A stretch of DNA of 64,000 bases, taken from contig JAQFVV010000023.1 of assembly GCA_028023455.1 (NCBI GenBank), forward strand, positions 1,727,501 through 1,791,500, read 5' to 3'. Shown here piece after piece: positions 48,799 through 62,073 of the stretch. The stretch comes from Epiperipatus broadwayi (lineage: Eukaryota; Onychophora; Udeonychophora; Euonychophora; Peripatidae). The translations under genes were made by a program, and so were the position numbers. Within the stretch, counting starts at the first letter, position 1, and every line of letters begins with the position of its first letter. Under the pieces are notes generated by a model that did not search any database, had not been told where the DNA came from, and saw only the letters and a program-made list of their open reading frames with translations.

Positions 48799-49439
48799 AA
48801 GTTAGAAATTGGTTCAATTTCCATAGCCTTGTCATGGATGAAACTAGCATCTGCTTACTTGTATTGTTTTATGAATTAATTACTTTCTGGAATAATAAAA
48901 CATCATTGGATTGTGTTTTAAGAAATAGACATTAGAATTATGGTACTATTTTGGAAATGTCACATATAAGGATTATTGATCAGGTCATTTGATAATATAT
49001 TATTGTTATATATATAGTGTATATTAATAAAAATGGTAATACAATTTAAATTAAGTAGAAAATGTATTGTACATGCTAAAAGTATAAGAGAGTTATTTTT
49101 CTAAATTCACATTTATATTTCATAACTTAGTAATTATTATTTTAATTTTAAAAATATTTATCTTTTTATTTATCGATTATGAATTAATTTCATGTATTTG
49201 TTTTTATTTTATTCTCTTTAAATAACGTGAACAAATAGGTGGATTCATCTTTAGTATATACATTAACTATATATTCTTTATATATGAAGATTAAGAATTT
49301 TCTTATCTCTTATATTTTGAAAAATGCATATGTGTTACATAAGTATACATTTTAGTTTTAGAATTTTACAGGTAAAGTTCGGTATGCAACCACCTATTTA
49401 ATTTAATACATTGTACAAGCTTAAACCTGCATTTATATA
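48799..49439. other. Intron, AT-rich, no feature recognised
   Basis: No coding or repeat structure stands out. Confidence 0.45.
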
Positions 49440-49893
49440 TGTAATATATGCGGGGTTATATAAATAGTTTGTAAAAGGTCTGCCCATCCCTCACATATGT
49501 ATGTATAAATGGATTATTCTCCTGTACATGAGGGGTCAGAATGACTAATGTCAACATGGGTAGGATGACAACCTTGGCACTAGCAAGGGCTTTGAACGTT
49601 CCATCATCAGATTTTCAATGAAATGGAAGACTAAAGAGTTGTGAGTTGGAATAGTTTGAAGCCTGTTCATTAAAGTATAAAGATTGGCTATCTTAATATA
49701 AAGCTGAGTACTGATTTTATATATGTGTGAGGATAGTAATCTAGACCAACTGATGATTGCTGGTTTAGCATGAAATACGTATATTGGTGATTATTTATCT
49801 TTTCAACATGTGTGTGATCAGGTGGGTCAGCAATATGAGATGGCAATGAAAGTGGTGGGTCATGTGAAAGTCTGAGTTCAAACCCCACCTATT
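49440..49893 (+). repeat. Dispersed repeat family A, full copy
   Basis: Matches 11672-12090 across its length: TCTGCCCATCCC start, CTGTACATGAGGGGTCAGAA, ATCAGATTTTCAATG, TTGGCTATCTTAATATAAAG, GACCAACTGATGATTGCTGG, TTATCTTTTCAACATGTGTG. The 3' end is best preserved here: GTGGGTCATGTGAAAGTCTG then AGTTCAAACCCCACC. The last part has a B-box-like GTTCAAACCCC, and an AGGTGGGTCAGCA upstream that could pair with CCCACCT, hinting at a tRNA-related 3' part, but no proper cloverleaf forms. Confidence 0.8.
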
Positions 49894-52595
49894 TAATTTA
49901 AGAAAATTAATGTCCATTGAAAATATATTGCATAAAGTATAATCGAATCATGTGTATATATTTTAAAGCTTATTTGCCATATATATATTTTTTGATTTAT
50001 ATTCATTTGTTAATAAATAAATTTAAAACAAGTAAACTTGCTTGGTTGTCAATCAATTTTACAATGCAAATTTATTGGTTAACCATATTTGGATTAGATG
50101 ATATTTACTAATTGATTATATTACATACTTCATTAGAAACAGTTACAAAATAGGAACCCAAACAACAGAATAGATAAGAAGGCATAATTACATATCATTT
50201 TCTTTGCATTGAATTTAATGCTTATTATTTGATCAGATATAGAATTTTATATAGCAATAAATTAATTGATTTGACATTCTTAAAATATTTAATAAGTAAT
50301 TAGAAGCTTGTTGTAATTATTTTGTTAGTAACAAGTAACAGTTATATTAAGATAGAAATTATATGTGAATTGATTTGATAATTGATCAAGGTACAGCTAT
50401 GATAATTATTGAAGATGAATAAAAGTAGTTGCAATAAAATGTTAATGTATTTTATATTAAGTCATTATTGATTAAAGTGAATATTATATTATGTCAGTAT
50501 ACAGCCATAAAGATTGTAATCTTATTCAGTCATAGACCTTGTAATAGTAATATATTTTATTCTATTACAAATTAGAGTGATTTTCTTTAATTATATTTAA
50601 AGTTCATTGATGTGGATTTTAAATTTAGTTTGAATATTAAACTTTAATACTAATATTTGATTATAGTAGCCACTAATGATATTTCATATGTTTTTACAAT
50701 TATAGTCTAAAGTTTTAATAACTTACCTTTATTAAACTGAAAAGTAAATGGATATGATTTGTCAATTGTGTTTGAATAAGCATCAAATAGGAATCTATCA
50801 TTTATTTTATATTGTACCGGTTGTTTTTGTCTTTACATATAACAAGATCTAGCATCTAGATAAAAGTACCTCATGTCCAATTATGCGCAAGATACATAAG
50901 TCAGGAACACTCATGAACTCTGCCCTATTTGCCATTCTCCAGATCTATCAACTTATGAGCAACAATTTCAATGATACCGATCTAATTTATTTCTCTCTGC
51001 CGGCATCACAAAGTGGAGACACAAAGAGACTCTAATTTGGAAATAATATAGTGAAACCCTTTAGTATAAATATCATAAGTTTGACACATTTAAAGATCGT
51101 GAGCAAGCATAATTTATTAATCAAAATATAATATTTTAAATAAATGAAACAATGATTCTAAAAATGGTTATATATGTATGGTTTATTAATTTAAATAAAA
51201 TATGTATGAGTTATTTAATTATATTTCTCCATTAGTCGTCATTGGCCTCTTTAAATTTATATAAGATGATATTTTCCCCCCATATGTATATAAGATGAAA
51301 TTTATCTTTTATTATTCAAGAAATGACAAATATATTCATTAATGTATTATTTTATTGCGGCTGATTTATATGCCAATAGCGCTATATACGAGTATATAAA
51401 TGACTCTTAAGTCCACCCCTAGAACGAAGAACAAATATAGCACTTGACCGAATTTACTTAATAAAGATTATTTTTTTATCGAAATATGATTATCATTAAT
51501 AATGAAGTAATCTCAGCTTATGCTGAGTAAGAAACGTGTGTGAGAGAGTTAATTTAGAATATATATAATTGCATCGAAAAGTAATGCACACATGAAAATA
51601 TTAATAAATATCATAAAGAAATCTGCTTAGTAGAATCAGAATATTATGGCTTACGGATATTCATAGGTTTTATTTGGAACTAGAACTAAGAAGGCAGTGT
51701 GTGCATGGTGGCGATTTTTGTGATCCAGTCATGGATTCTAGAAGGTGCTTCTGAAAATTCATTGAAGGAAATAAAGGCCGATATATCTCTGCGACTTTGG
51801 CAGAATCGGCTTATCAAAATGATGAACAGTCTGCTGTGAAGTACTGTGAATGGGTTTTTCCTGGAGCATTCTATACAATTACCTCAAGTGACAAAATAAG
51901 TCCCTAGGGCAGTTTAAGAGCCTGGTTCTTGAACTTGGAGATACGAGATGGGGTTCAGGTTTCTGATATACCCGGTGGAATGAAGCACAAATATATATAA
52001 ATGAATGAGGAGGCCGGTATGCATGCAATGCTTGGAAGCATATACATATAAAACTTTTAAAATAAGAATTAATTAATTAATACCTATATATTTTGGGAAT
52101 ATCCAGCATAATGGTATGACTAGAATACTAAACAGTAATGGAAAACTTAAATTCATTAATAAAAATAGTAAGCTATTGGAAATTGAGAATCCCCCTCCCC
52201 TTTGTTAAATTACTTTACATAAAAACTTCCCACAAATGTTGAAATAAACATGAATATTCGGTTTTAAATGCTTTTATCCCAGTTACAAATAATTTTATAT
52301 ATATATATAGGAGTTAGGTGGTGGTTATTCATCAGGAAAAATTATTTAAATTAAAATAAATATATTTTGTGATTTTAAAACTAGCACTATTAAATTAAAT
52401 TGGGGAAAACATTTCTAGGAAAACAGATTTCTACTCTGCTTTCAACTATAGCATTATAATATAATTAAATTGTTTTCTCCTAAACTGGCAAGCATCCATT
52501 CTTATAAAAATAACAAAACTTGTTTTTAACTAAAACTTAATTGATCTGCCCATAAAAAAAAAAGTGGGGGATTTAAAAGAAAAATCGAACATACT
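49894..52595. other. Intron or flank, two unexplained GC-richer patches
   Basis: Mostly AT-rich. 50810-51060 (with GCAAGATACATAAGTCAGGA and CTCTCTGCCGGCATCACAAA) and 51660-51985 (with CTGCGACTTTGGCAGAATCG and CCCGGTGGAATGAAGC) have more balanced composition but no long open frame and no recognised motif. They may be fragments of mobile elements. Confidence 0.35.
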
Positions 52596-54091
52596 TGTGA
52601 ATTTAGGAGGTTATTGGCATATTATTTAACAATACAACGAAATACAAAATATAATAATCAAAATTACAAAATATTGTTGCTGCACAAAAGGGAAATAAGA
52701 AATGATAATTATTTTCTAGAGGCTCAATGATAGGAGAAATATTAAGAGAGTTTATAGAGAGTTGAACACATTTTAGCAGATCAGGTAAGAGTTTACAAAT
52801 TATATTAGTTAATAAGACATTTCTGATCATAAGATCTGCTAAAAAAGGACTACATTACATTTGAAGGAATGGTTAGACAAGAAATTTAGCTTAAAGTTGA
52901 GATTATTCACATAAGTTTATGGGTTATAGCAGCAATATGAATTTGTTACCTTGTTCATTATTGACAGCGGTTCTTGGATGATTTGAAAAAGTCCATCAGA
53001 GACTTGATCTAGTTTTATTCAGGTGGGTCAGGCAGGTAGCACTTTCATTATTTAGCATATAGGTACATGGTTATAGTTCATGAGCATCTGGGTCTGGGGC
53101 AATGACATCAGGAAAGATTGCATTTTGAATGGTGAGAAAGGTGCAGTTTTTATTTACTCATGGTACATTGAATCAGAGACAAAACAAGCATGGATAAGGT
53201 TTACCATTGCTTTTATTAAATTACTTGTTCCATCTTGGATGTTTAAATCTAGCACTATTTAGACTATTTTTAAGTTGTTCTGGAATGCTTTTAACTACTT
53301 GACTTAAGGCATTTTATACACTTTATCGATCTGCAATTTGCAGACTGGATGCACACCTTTGTTCTTGTAAGTTTTAAAGACAATACAATCCTGCTAAGAA
53401 TTTCTCAAATGATTGTTTTAAAATATAATTTTAGATTTTAAAACAAATTTGGAATGGATAAAATTTCCACTAATGGATCTTACATTACTTTTATAAAATT
53501 ATTACATTTTAATTTGAACTAATGGATATCCAATTAATTGACTTAATTGCATTCAAGAATATTTGGCAGGATTGCATCAGAATTTGGTGACTGCCATTAC
53601 CAAAATAAATAATAAAATTTAACATAATTTTAAAAATACAAATTACTATAAAATATTTTGATATAAACATTTTACAAATAATCTTCCCTCACCTATGATA
53701 TATATGTATCCATTACGCACATATGCAAATTAAAATATTTATTTATTGAAGGTGTTTAGATTAAGATATTTATACATATCTACATCAATGATTATTTTAA
53801 TAATTAAGCAAAAAATGTGTTAATAAATGTGTATATATGCGTAAGGATAGAGTTTGAATATGGTTTGGTGGTGGGAGATTCTGAGTGGTCTGTGAAGCTC
53901 AATCTGAGTATCAGATTGACTGCTTCAATATTGATGTTATTGGATATTATAAATTTTAATGTTATTTAATATGATGATTTGATTTTATAATATTATAAAT
54001 TGGTGAAAGTGGAGAGATATGTTACGTTAATTGATTTTGTATTATTATTAAGTATTTAATCTTATTATAGTTGACTTAATTAATAAACATA
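52596..54091. other. Intron or flank, unrecognised
   Basis: A moderately GC-richer stretch at about 52950-53240 (GTGGGTCAGGCAGGTAGCAC, GGGTCTGGGGCAATGACATC) has short open frames without motifs. 53830-53930 (GAAGCTCAATCTGAGTATCA followed by GATTGACTGCTTCAATA) resembles 32010-32050 (GAAGCTCAATCATTAATTAG followed by GATTGACTGTTTCAATAG), another old dispersed repeat. Confidence 0.4.
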
Positions 54092-54476
54092 ATAGGATAG
54101 TGGTGGCTATGGTTGTTAAAGAGCCAAAGAGTGGGTGCTGAATTGAGTTTAGACCCATATGACTATATAAGCTATTGAGCTTAGATTGAAAATATTATTG
54201 TGTTTTCAATTTCATTCTCATAGTTTTGTAGTTAAGTAGGGTTAAAAGGTGGCTGCTGGAGGGTTATGTTAGATCCTAAGATCTAGGTGCACAGCTCTCA
54301 GATCCAAGGCTCCTCACTGATGAAGGCCACAAAGCCAGAAACTAGTCTGGGGATATTGGATGAGTAGGCACTAGTTAGGGATTTTATGCACAAGCCTTCT
54401 GGCATCCACTGTTTGCTCTTGTTGGCACAAGATGGCACCACTGTATGGAGAGTTTTGTCTTGTTTAATAAAAGTAT
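54092..54476 (+). repeat. SINE-like repeat family B, full copy
   Basis: About 385 bp. The head GGTGGCTATGGTTGTTAAAG contains an A-box-like TGGCTATGGTTG; about 38 bp on, GAGTTTAGACCC is B-box-like. Then a body with GTTTTGTAGTTAAGTAGG and GATCCTAAGATCTAGGTGC, the core CTCACTGATGAAGGCCACAA plus AGCCAGAAACTAGT, and a tail ATTTTATGCACAAGCCTTCT..GGAGAGTTTTGTCTTG. The head and size suggest a tRNA-derived SINE. Copies or pieces at 17140-17530, 17541-18183, 16201-16342 and 29155-29310. Confidence 0.75.
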
Positions 54477-54730
54477 GTTGGTATTAGTGAAATAGCATGG
54501 CTAAGTTAGCATTATATCATTGATATTATAAACTTGTAGGGGCTATTAAAATTATTATTTTTTCTATCCATGAATTATTTTGTTTAAATATAAATAACAT
54601 TTAACTTTTAGTATAAGTTTGTATTATTATAAAAAGTGTGTTGAATCATGAGGATTAGTAAAGTGTATCTGTGTAATTCTTTATCATTATTTTGATTCTA
54701 TTGTAAGGGATCTATACAATAGGCATATAC

Positions 54731-55637
54731 TGTTATTGTTAAGCCATTAAGCTAATGCACATGCACTTTGTGGATTTTAAACTCTAAATGAATACTCTCT
54801 TTCCAAACACAAGATAAAGTCTTTGTGAAAAGATAGAATGAATCCATCTATCTTTTTGACCCAAACATTTATGTATGGGCAAATCTTAAGTGTTTGGAAA
54901 TGAGAGTGTGAAGATATTAAGTGATCACACTAAATTACTTTTACTATGCCTGAATGAATGATGCTTGCAAAATTTTCTAGAATTTACAATATGTCATTCT
55001 TATTTGAAATTAAACATATGTAAATAAGATATTTATTTTATATAGTGCTATGTTTTATAAACTGTAATATTAATAATTATCCATTAAGCCAATGCACATG
55101 TGCTTTGTGGATTTTAAACTATAAATGAATACTGTCACAATCCAAACACAATATAAAGTCTTTTTGAAAAGATAGAATGAATCCATCTATCTTTTTGATC
55201 CAAATGTTTATGTATGGGCAAATCTTAATGGCTAATTATTATTATTACAGTTTATAAAACATAGTGCTATATAAAATAAATATCTTATTTACATATGTTT
55301 AATTTGAAATAAGAATGACGTATTGTAAATTCTAAAAAATTTCGCAAGTGTCATTCATTCAGACATAGTAAAAGTAATTTAAAATGATCGCTTAACATCT
55401 TCACATTCTCATTTCCAAACACTTAAAATTTGCCCATACATAAATGTTTGGGTCGAAAAGATAGATGGATTCATTCTATCTTTTCACAAAGATTTTATCT
55501 TGTGTTTAGAAAGTGAGAGTATTCATTTATAGTTTAAAATCCACAAAGCACATATGCATTAGCTTAATGGCTAATTATTAATATTACAGTTTATAAAACA
55601 TAGCACTATATAAAATAAATATCTTGTTATTGTTAAG
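54731..55637. mobile_element. 881-bp foldback element with 13-bp flanking direct repeats
   Basis: The core is 54744-55624. TGTTATTGTTAAG lies on both sides (54731-54743 and 55625-55637). The left arm starts CCATTAAGCTAATGCACATG and the right arm mirrors it near 55550-55572. A second inverted pair inside repeats the same sequences (CCATTAAGCCAATGCACATG at about 55082 and AATCTTAATGGCTAATTATT at about 55222). The segment AGTTTATAAAACATAGTGCT occurs inverted and direct, including as the right-hand tail. The element is therefore a nested inverted multimer with a repeated tail, like the one at 1327-1989. No coding. Confidence 0.8.
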
Positions 55638-55839
55638 ATAATGATATTTGGTTTTATTGCTTTGTCTTTAATCTAATGCAAATAATGCTCATATTTTAAG
55701 GTAGTTTAAGGTAATGGTTTTATTTGTTTTATATCTGTTCTAAATGCTATTGGAATCTATGTGGTTACAACAAAGATTATTGTCATTGTTTTATTAAGTA
55801 TTAGTTTGTTATTCATTGATTAATATTCATTTTAGCTTA

Positions 55840-56165
55840 CTTTATTAATTTCATTCTGTTATAAATGATGCTACAATTCATGGGCATTAATAAATTAATA
55901 TTGTTTTTCATTGAGTCATCATTTTTATTCTGTTACAAATGATGATCAATAATTAAGCTATGACTCTGGGTACATTTAGGTGTAAACGGTAACCAATGAT
56001 TGGGCTATATTTTGATTTAAACTATATTGGTGTTTTCATTTCCCATGGCCATTATATTTATTCAGTTGCAAATGGTTCCCAAATCTGTGGTGGCATTAAA
56101 AGAAGAGCATACTTTCATTTTTATTCAGTTACAAATGACACTGCAATTCATGGGGCATTATTAAA
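55840..56165 (+). repeat. Degenerate tandem-like repeats
   Basis: A motif like TTTTATTCTGTTACAAATGA followed by a GCTACAATTCATGGGCATTA block recurs four times with changes (about 55849, 55921, 56056 and 56117). Spacing is irregular. The short open frame across 55996-56181 is a by-product. Confidence 0.6.
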
Positions 56166-59100
56166 CCGGACTAGTCTATAATGGCTCATATTTTTATTAT
56201 TACAATATATATTGTAACCTAAAGAACAACCAACGATTGACCGGAACCCTCAAACTGACCAAATGGCAAAAAGCTAAAATAAATAATAAGCACATGGTAC
56301 TATCAGCTAAACAATAATAATGTGTTGGGTAAATCATGATAATATATTGGAGCTCACAGAGTTCAAATGTCATATGCCAGAATAATAAGAGCAACAAGGG
56401 TAAATAATAAAAGATAAATATTATTAAGATAAAGGCAGTGTATTAGCAAATTAAGAGGAGATTTCTCATACTCTCTCTCTCTCTCTCTAAAATATAATGG
56501 CTTTTAATATTTAAAGCATATGTCATTAAAGGGTTAGATTACTTTAAAATTCTTTACTCACAACACATCTTCCAACTACAATACCTCTTACATTCATAAT
56601 GAATATCTTAGTGTCATGATCAGATTTACAATTAAATTTCTTTTTATTAAATAGAAGTATGTTTTCTTATGTCTTTGCCACATTGATTTTTATTAAAAAT
56701 AATTTTGTTCTTAAGTGGAATAATCTCTAATAATTTTATATGTAAAATGGATATCTTAGGGTTCATATAAGTAATATTTTAATAATTACAAATGTTATTC
56801 TTCTCTTTTAATTTTGAAGAATCTATCGGAGAAAGAATGAGAACCTAGTAAAGAAAGCAACGAGACATACTTTTATCCTTAAGATAATATATCCCTAAAA
56901 TTACAATAATAATTTTTAAATTTTAAAAATAAATATGATATCTCTTAATTTAGAATAAAACAATATACTAGGAAAGCATTTATATATAATAAATTGATAA
57001 AAGATTTTGTGGTCACTCAAAATATTACACTAATAAATTATCTTTAAATATTTTCTGAATTCAAACCAAGCAATACTATCATTTGAATTTATAATGAATA
57101 AACAAATAATCTTCTAAATAGAATAAAGTGATTTCAAAACAAGAACAGTGATCCTTTAAATAAATGAAATTGACTCAAGTAATTATCTAATAATGAATAA
57201 ATAATTATAGTCAATATTTTTAAATAAAAATAATCTCTTTGTTGGATATATTCTTAACTTCCAAGATTCGTATTTTAATAAAGTGATTCTTATGTCAAAT
57301 TGTATATGTTCATGTACTGTCAATGCATAAAAGTAAAGACTTTCAAGAAAATAAGATATTAGAATAACATTTGTTTTCACATTAAAACATTTAATGAACA
57401 AACAGTTTTGCTATCTTACAATATTGAATTCTTTGGATACACTAAGCAAAATTTAATATGCAGAATAGTTATTTACAATTTAGGATGAATAAATAGAAAA
57501 TAAATAATATTGTTTGGTTAATGAAAGCTTCTATAATATTAATATTTCTATAAGTTCTCACATTTTTACAAAACAATCATTCTATTATAATGTCCCTAAT
57601 GAATGTATTGAATACCCTTATAAAATACAACTTACCAATTTTTGTGATGAGATGAATGCTGAAGACAATGTATATTCTTTACTGAAACAACATATAATTT
57701 TAAAATTTTAATATTAAATATTTATTGGATATACATCTTGAAGTGCTGGGAAAGCACAGTTACAAGATCTGCACACCATAACAAACAATCTACACTGAGA
57801 TATACTAAGAGTTCAACTGAAGTTAAGAGTGGCATTTTTTAATACCTACAAAAAATATAAATTTCCAGGATAAAGTTCATGGTAATACACTGCCATGGAT
57901 TTATACAAAAATATATTACAAATAAGATCCACATTAGGGATGATAAAGCAAAGCAAATGATGGCATGAACTCATGGGAAAGGCACTTAAATCCAAGGGCA
58001 ACAAATGAGCTAGGACTTTATCATTAGTCATATAAGTAATGAAAATGGAACATTAAAGAAAGAATAACAATAATAAAAGGAATATTCCTTAATAAAGCAT
58101 TAAATGATTAAATATAAGATAGAAAACAATATAATTCACTGGAAAAATATCACAATATAAGGGAGAGACAAAGTAACAATCTCTTTTAAGAATACATTAA
58201 CAAGATAAATTTCAACAAGAGAGAGACTCTTTAAAATATGCTACCAAGATAAAATATACTCAATTTGAGAGTCTAATACCACAATCTCTTTTAAAAATAG
58301 CAACAACTAGCCTATTAGTAAAACCAATAAATTGATAATTAGTGTTAAATATAGCTTAATAAAAGTTATGGCATAAAATAAACAAAAATATACATTAACT
58401 TCTATCCCTTTCAGCAGTTGCATATACATTCAAAATAAATAACTTCATGATAGTGACAATCATTTTCAAACTATTAATATCAGAACTTTTGATAATATAT
58501 TTTATAACTGATTTATTAAAAAATATACCAAATAAAAATGCATAGTTATAATTAATAATAATATTTACAATCTCATGAATCTTAATAATTATACTTTTTT
58601 ATCAAAATGTAATATAATATATGCACAATATATTACACAATAAAGTTAAGTAATAATCTTTAAAGATGCTAGCACAAATGCATATAGCCATTTAAAGTGA
58701 TGAAACATATTTCATAAATATTGCACACATATAACATTTCAATAGAATATATCAACTTTACATATTTTTGAAAGCACATCTATTAATGATAAAAATTAAG
58801 AAATTATTTTTTCAAATGTCACACTTTTAGAATGGAGCAAAATTATAATAACAATGAAAGAAAGCAGATGTTTGAAATACATGGAGGATAATAAGTTTAT
58901 AGATAAACTTTTATTCTTGTAATTCAGGAGCATTTACATTTTTAAATTACATGTAATATACACTATTCCAGATGTTGATAAAAGCAATAATTTTAGAAAT
59001 AATAAATTCAAAGGAATACATTTCTGTTGATACCTTAGAAATATCATATTTAAAAGTACATATTATAATACTAATAAATTTCCATAAAACTGTTCAAGTT

Positions 59101-61022
59101 AGTAAATTTAACTTCAAAGCAGTAGGAAAATATATTTCCTTGTTTTAGATTGAAGTAAACATAAAAATATTTAGCCAGTAAATCACTTTCATGTCACTGC
59201 TAATAATAACAAATGTCATTTTAAAAACAATAACTTTTTAAATAATTTGTCTTTTGATAAATGAATGTTTTCCTTTAAAAAGTGTTTCATAATAATATGT
59301 ATGTTATATTCATTTAAAGTCATTCATTCATAGGTTTTTTTTTTTAAATGTACAAGAGTCCAAATAACAAAAGTTTTCCAAGAAGACTGCTGCATTTTAA
59401 AAGCTTGGAAGTAAATTACCTTATTGATATATGTATGAATTCAGTTAAACGTTTATAAAGTATTTTATAATTACTAAATAATTATGCTGTTTGAATTTAA
59501 AAGTCTTTCATTTAAAATGAATTAATTCCTTATGAAACATTTTCTTTTAATAACATGGACAATTTAAAACATTTTTTAAAAATAAAATTTGCCTAATGAG
59601 TAGTTAAAATAGTTTAAAAAGCTTAAGAATTCTTAACACTTTAATTTTGTAATATTATCTATCTATATTATGGAAAATAGAATTAATAAAAAAAATTTTA
59701 CACAACAGAAATGATATTGACACTTTTTCATAAAATCCATTGAAACATTTAATTCAAGTGGAAACAATTTAATTTCTGTTAAATATTCTGTTGGCTTTCC
59801 CTTAATGTGCATTATGTAATGTGATTTCAAGTTCTGGAAAGTTTAAAAGTTTAAAGATTCAGCCTGGACAATGTTAATTTAGAAACCCATTTTTTTTTTA
59901 ACTTTAACATAAAAAAAAAAATTAAAAATAGTTAGAACTTAGACAAAAATAATCATTAGCTGTTGTTTTTCTGTTATCAAGTATATAAGCAAGATTGTGC
60001 AAGTGTATTTACCAGCTTTATTTATAGTTATGTGACCAATTTTGATGGCTAGAAATTGACATTTTGAGTACACCCAATTGATCTAATCGGAAGTCACAGC
60101 TTTCTTTTTATCCAAGGAAAGATTGCTAAAAATAAACAAATTTGCATATTTCCAGAGCTTTCTGGAAAATAATAATTAATTGTTACATTTTTAAACATTT
60201 TTTTAAACAAATTTATTTACAAAATTAAATGTATTACAATAAATGAAAAATAAAATATTACGTAATAAAAATTATATTTTGACAGAACTTTTACATTTTA
60301 ATATTTCTTCAAAAACTTTTTTTTAATTCATTGAAAATCCCAGAATATTTTAATTGTACCTTTTTTAAAAAGTAGAAATATTTAATAATAATTTTAACAG
60401 TAAATTAACAAAGTATTAAAAATTAAAGATTTAATATGCCTGCATCCACACCTATATCTCATTTTTTTAATTCTTAGCTTTAAAATCATTTCTTCTTTAC
60501 TCAATTAAATTTGGGATTTAATTAAAATATTCTTACTATAATTAAAATTAAATAAGTTATTTTTACAGTTAATTTAAGCATTATCAAACTAGCCTTAAGG
60601 GTTTGAACTTATCTTTAAATTTTTACTCTAATATTAACTTTTAATAAACTCTAATAACTAAACTAGGATGGTTTTAATTTTTATATTTTAAAATTAAACT
60701 CACCAGTACTTTAAAATTAAATTCACTGGTACTTTACATTAGTAATAACTTTAATATTAAGCATTTAAAAATTATAAAAAAGCTACTAATGAGATTAAAA
60801 CATTATAAACTGGCTTTTAAGATTACTTTTAAAGTCATAAAAATTATAAAAGTTCTTCTAAATTGGCTAATCAAACAAGTAAACATTTAATTATTAAATA
60901 GTGATAAAGTTAGATTAAGAGAAAAATTAAACAATTGAAAAAAATTTTTTTTTAATATTATGCTAGTATGAAACTTGATTGTCAGCTTTAAGACAAAAAC
61001 TAATGTTCACAATATATATATA
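56166..61022. other. Long AT-rich stretch without recognisable genes
   Basis: No exon of the SLC17 gene and no transposon motif was found. A (CT)n tract of about 19 bp is at 56470-56488. Several poly(A)/poly(T) tracts and scattered open frames up to about 70 codons have no motif. 58140-58310 shows recurring AACAATCTCTTTTAA and AACAAGATAAA blocks, a weak local repeat. Confidence 0.5.
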
Positions 61023-61115
61023 TGATCACTAGATGGAGCTTACCAATAGCTCTAATCAAGCTTTATTTTTTTATAAGCTTGATTAGAGCTATTGGTAAAC
61101 TCCATCTAGTGATCA
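61023..61115. mobile_element. 41-bp-arm hairpin, possible MITE
   Basis: TGATCACTAGATGGAGCTTA..CTAATCAAGCTT and its inverted copy AAGCTTGATTAGAGCTATTG..CTAGTGATCA form an almost perfect stem with one bulge, around an 11-base T-rich loop. No clear target duplication. Confidence 0.8.
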
Positions 61116-61776
61116 TTAAATGCAAGCTTAAAAGCAAGTTATGAAATTTATGACTTGTTTTATTAATTATGTATATATATATATATTCCAGATGGTCAAA
61201 TTTCAAACTTAAAAATTATCCAAAATGTTATTTTCATTATAAAATTTTAAATATTAATTAATCTTAAACAAAACTGATAATAAACAATTTTTAAATAGAA
61301 TTTATTTAAAACATCAAACTAGTTTTCATTCCTTGCAGGAATCTTATCATGATATCTTCTTTTAATAATCACATGACAAACTATTATATAGCAACTCACT
61401 TCAGTGGACATTGTTCAGTTGGTAATACATTGAAAATAATATATATATATATTAATAAATAAGTATTATCTAATTTTTCAATATACAAATTAAATCCACA
61501 AAAAATGTTATTCTAATTATATTTTTAAACTGTCCAGTCATTGAATAAGACCATGTTTGTTTATATTTTTTTGAATATATAAAGTTTTTTTAACATTTTT
61601 TTTTATAATTTTTAATATACTTTATTACTTGAATACTTTTCTCATAATTTATTATATGACTAATATCTAGAAAATGAATATATGACCCTAATTTTGTATC
61701 TTTTAATTGTTCTAGCATGCTTCTTACCTCTTTCAACTGGTGTCTTCACTGATTAACTTATATATGTCATACTAAT

Positions 61777-62073
61777 TGTGATCCTTGCAGTATGATAAAT
61801 ATAGGTGTAGATACTGTAATCAAAAGAGTTAAAGAGCATGATAGGGCAATTAAAAGAAATGCTACAAAATCAGGTCCACAAATTTATTTTTTGAATACCA
61901 ATAATAGAAAAGATGTGGGGAAAAATTTCAAGGAATAGAATATATTAAAAATTATATAGAAAGAAAAAGTTATGAAACTATATATTCAGGAAAATATAAA
62001 CAAATGTGTAAACATAATTAAAGGCTCATTACAATTAAGTAGAAAAGGGTCCTTATTTATGATTGGAAACTAA
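61777..62073 (+). pseudogene. Penelope-like element, GIY-YIG endonuclease C-terminal fragment
   Basis: A single frame of 99 codons with two internal stops reads CDPCSMINIGVDTVIKRVKE, HDRAIKRNATKSGPQIYFLN, TNNRKDVGKNFKE, then KEKVMKLYIQENINKCVNII and KGSLQLSRKG. The order C-x2-C, (Y)IG, R-x-KEH-x-RA-x-KR, T-N-x(R)-x-D-x-x-x-NFK and a KR(K)I.E..YI-like part is that of the GIY-YIG domain in Penelope-like retroelements. The second tyrosine of the motif is Asn here. It is a decayed fragment; no upstream RT was found next to it. Confidence 0.7.

Noticed and set aside
51660-51985. Mariner/Tc1 transposase fragment
   Set aside because: No D-D-E/D motif context, helix-turn-helix or terminal repeats could be identified.
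57514-57711. 65-codon plus-strand frame as a missing SLC17 exon
   Set aside because: The peptide does not match the sequence expected after the ..NCSG exon edge and lacks AG/GT borders in the right phase.
61023-61115. Hairpin as a transcription terminator
   Set aside because: Rho-independent terminators do not apply in an animal nuclear genome; stem length and lack of a gene upstream fit a MITE better.
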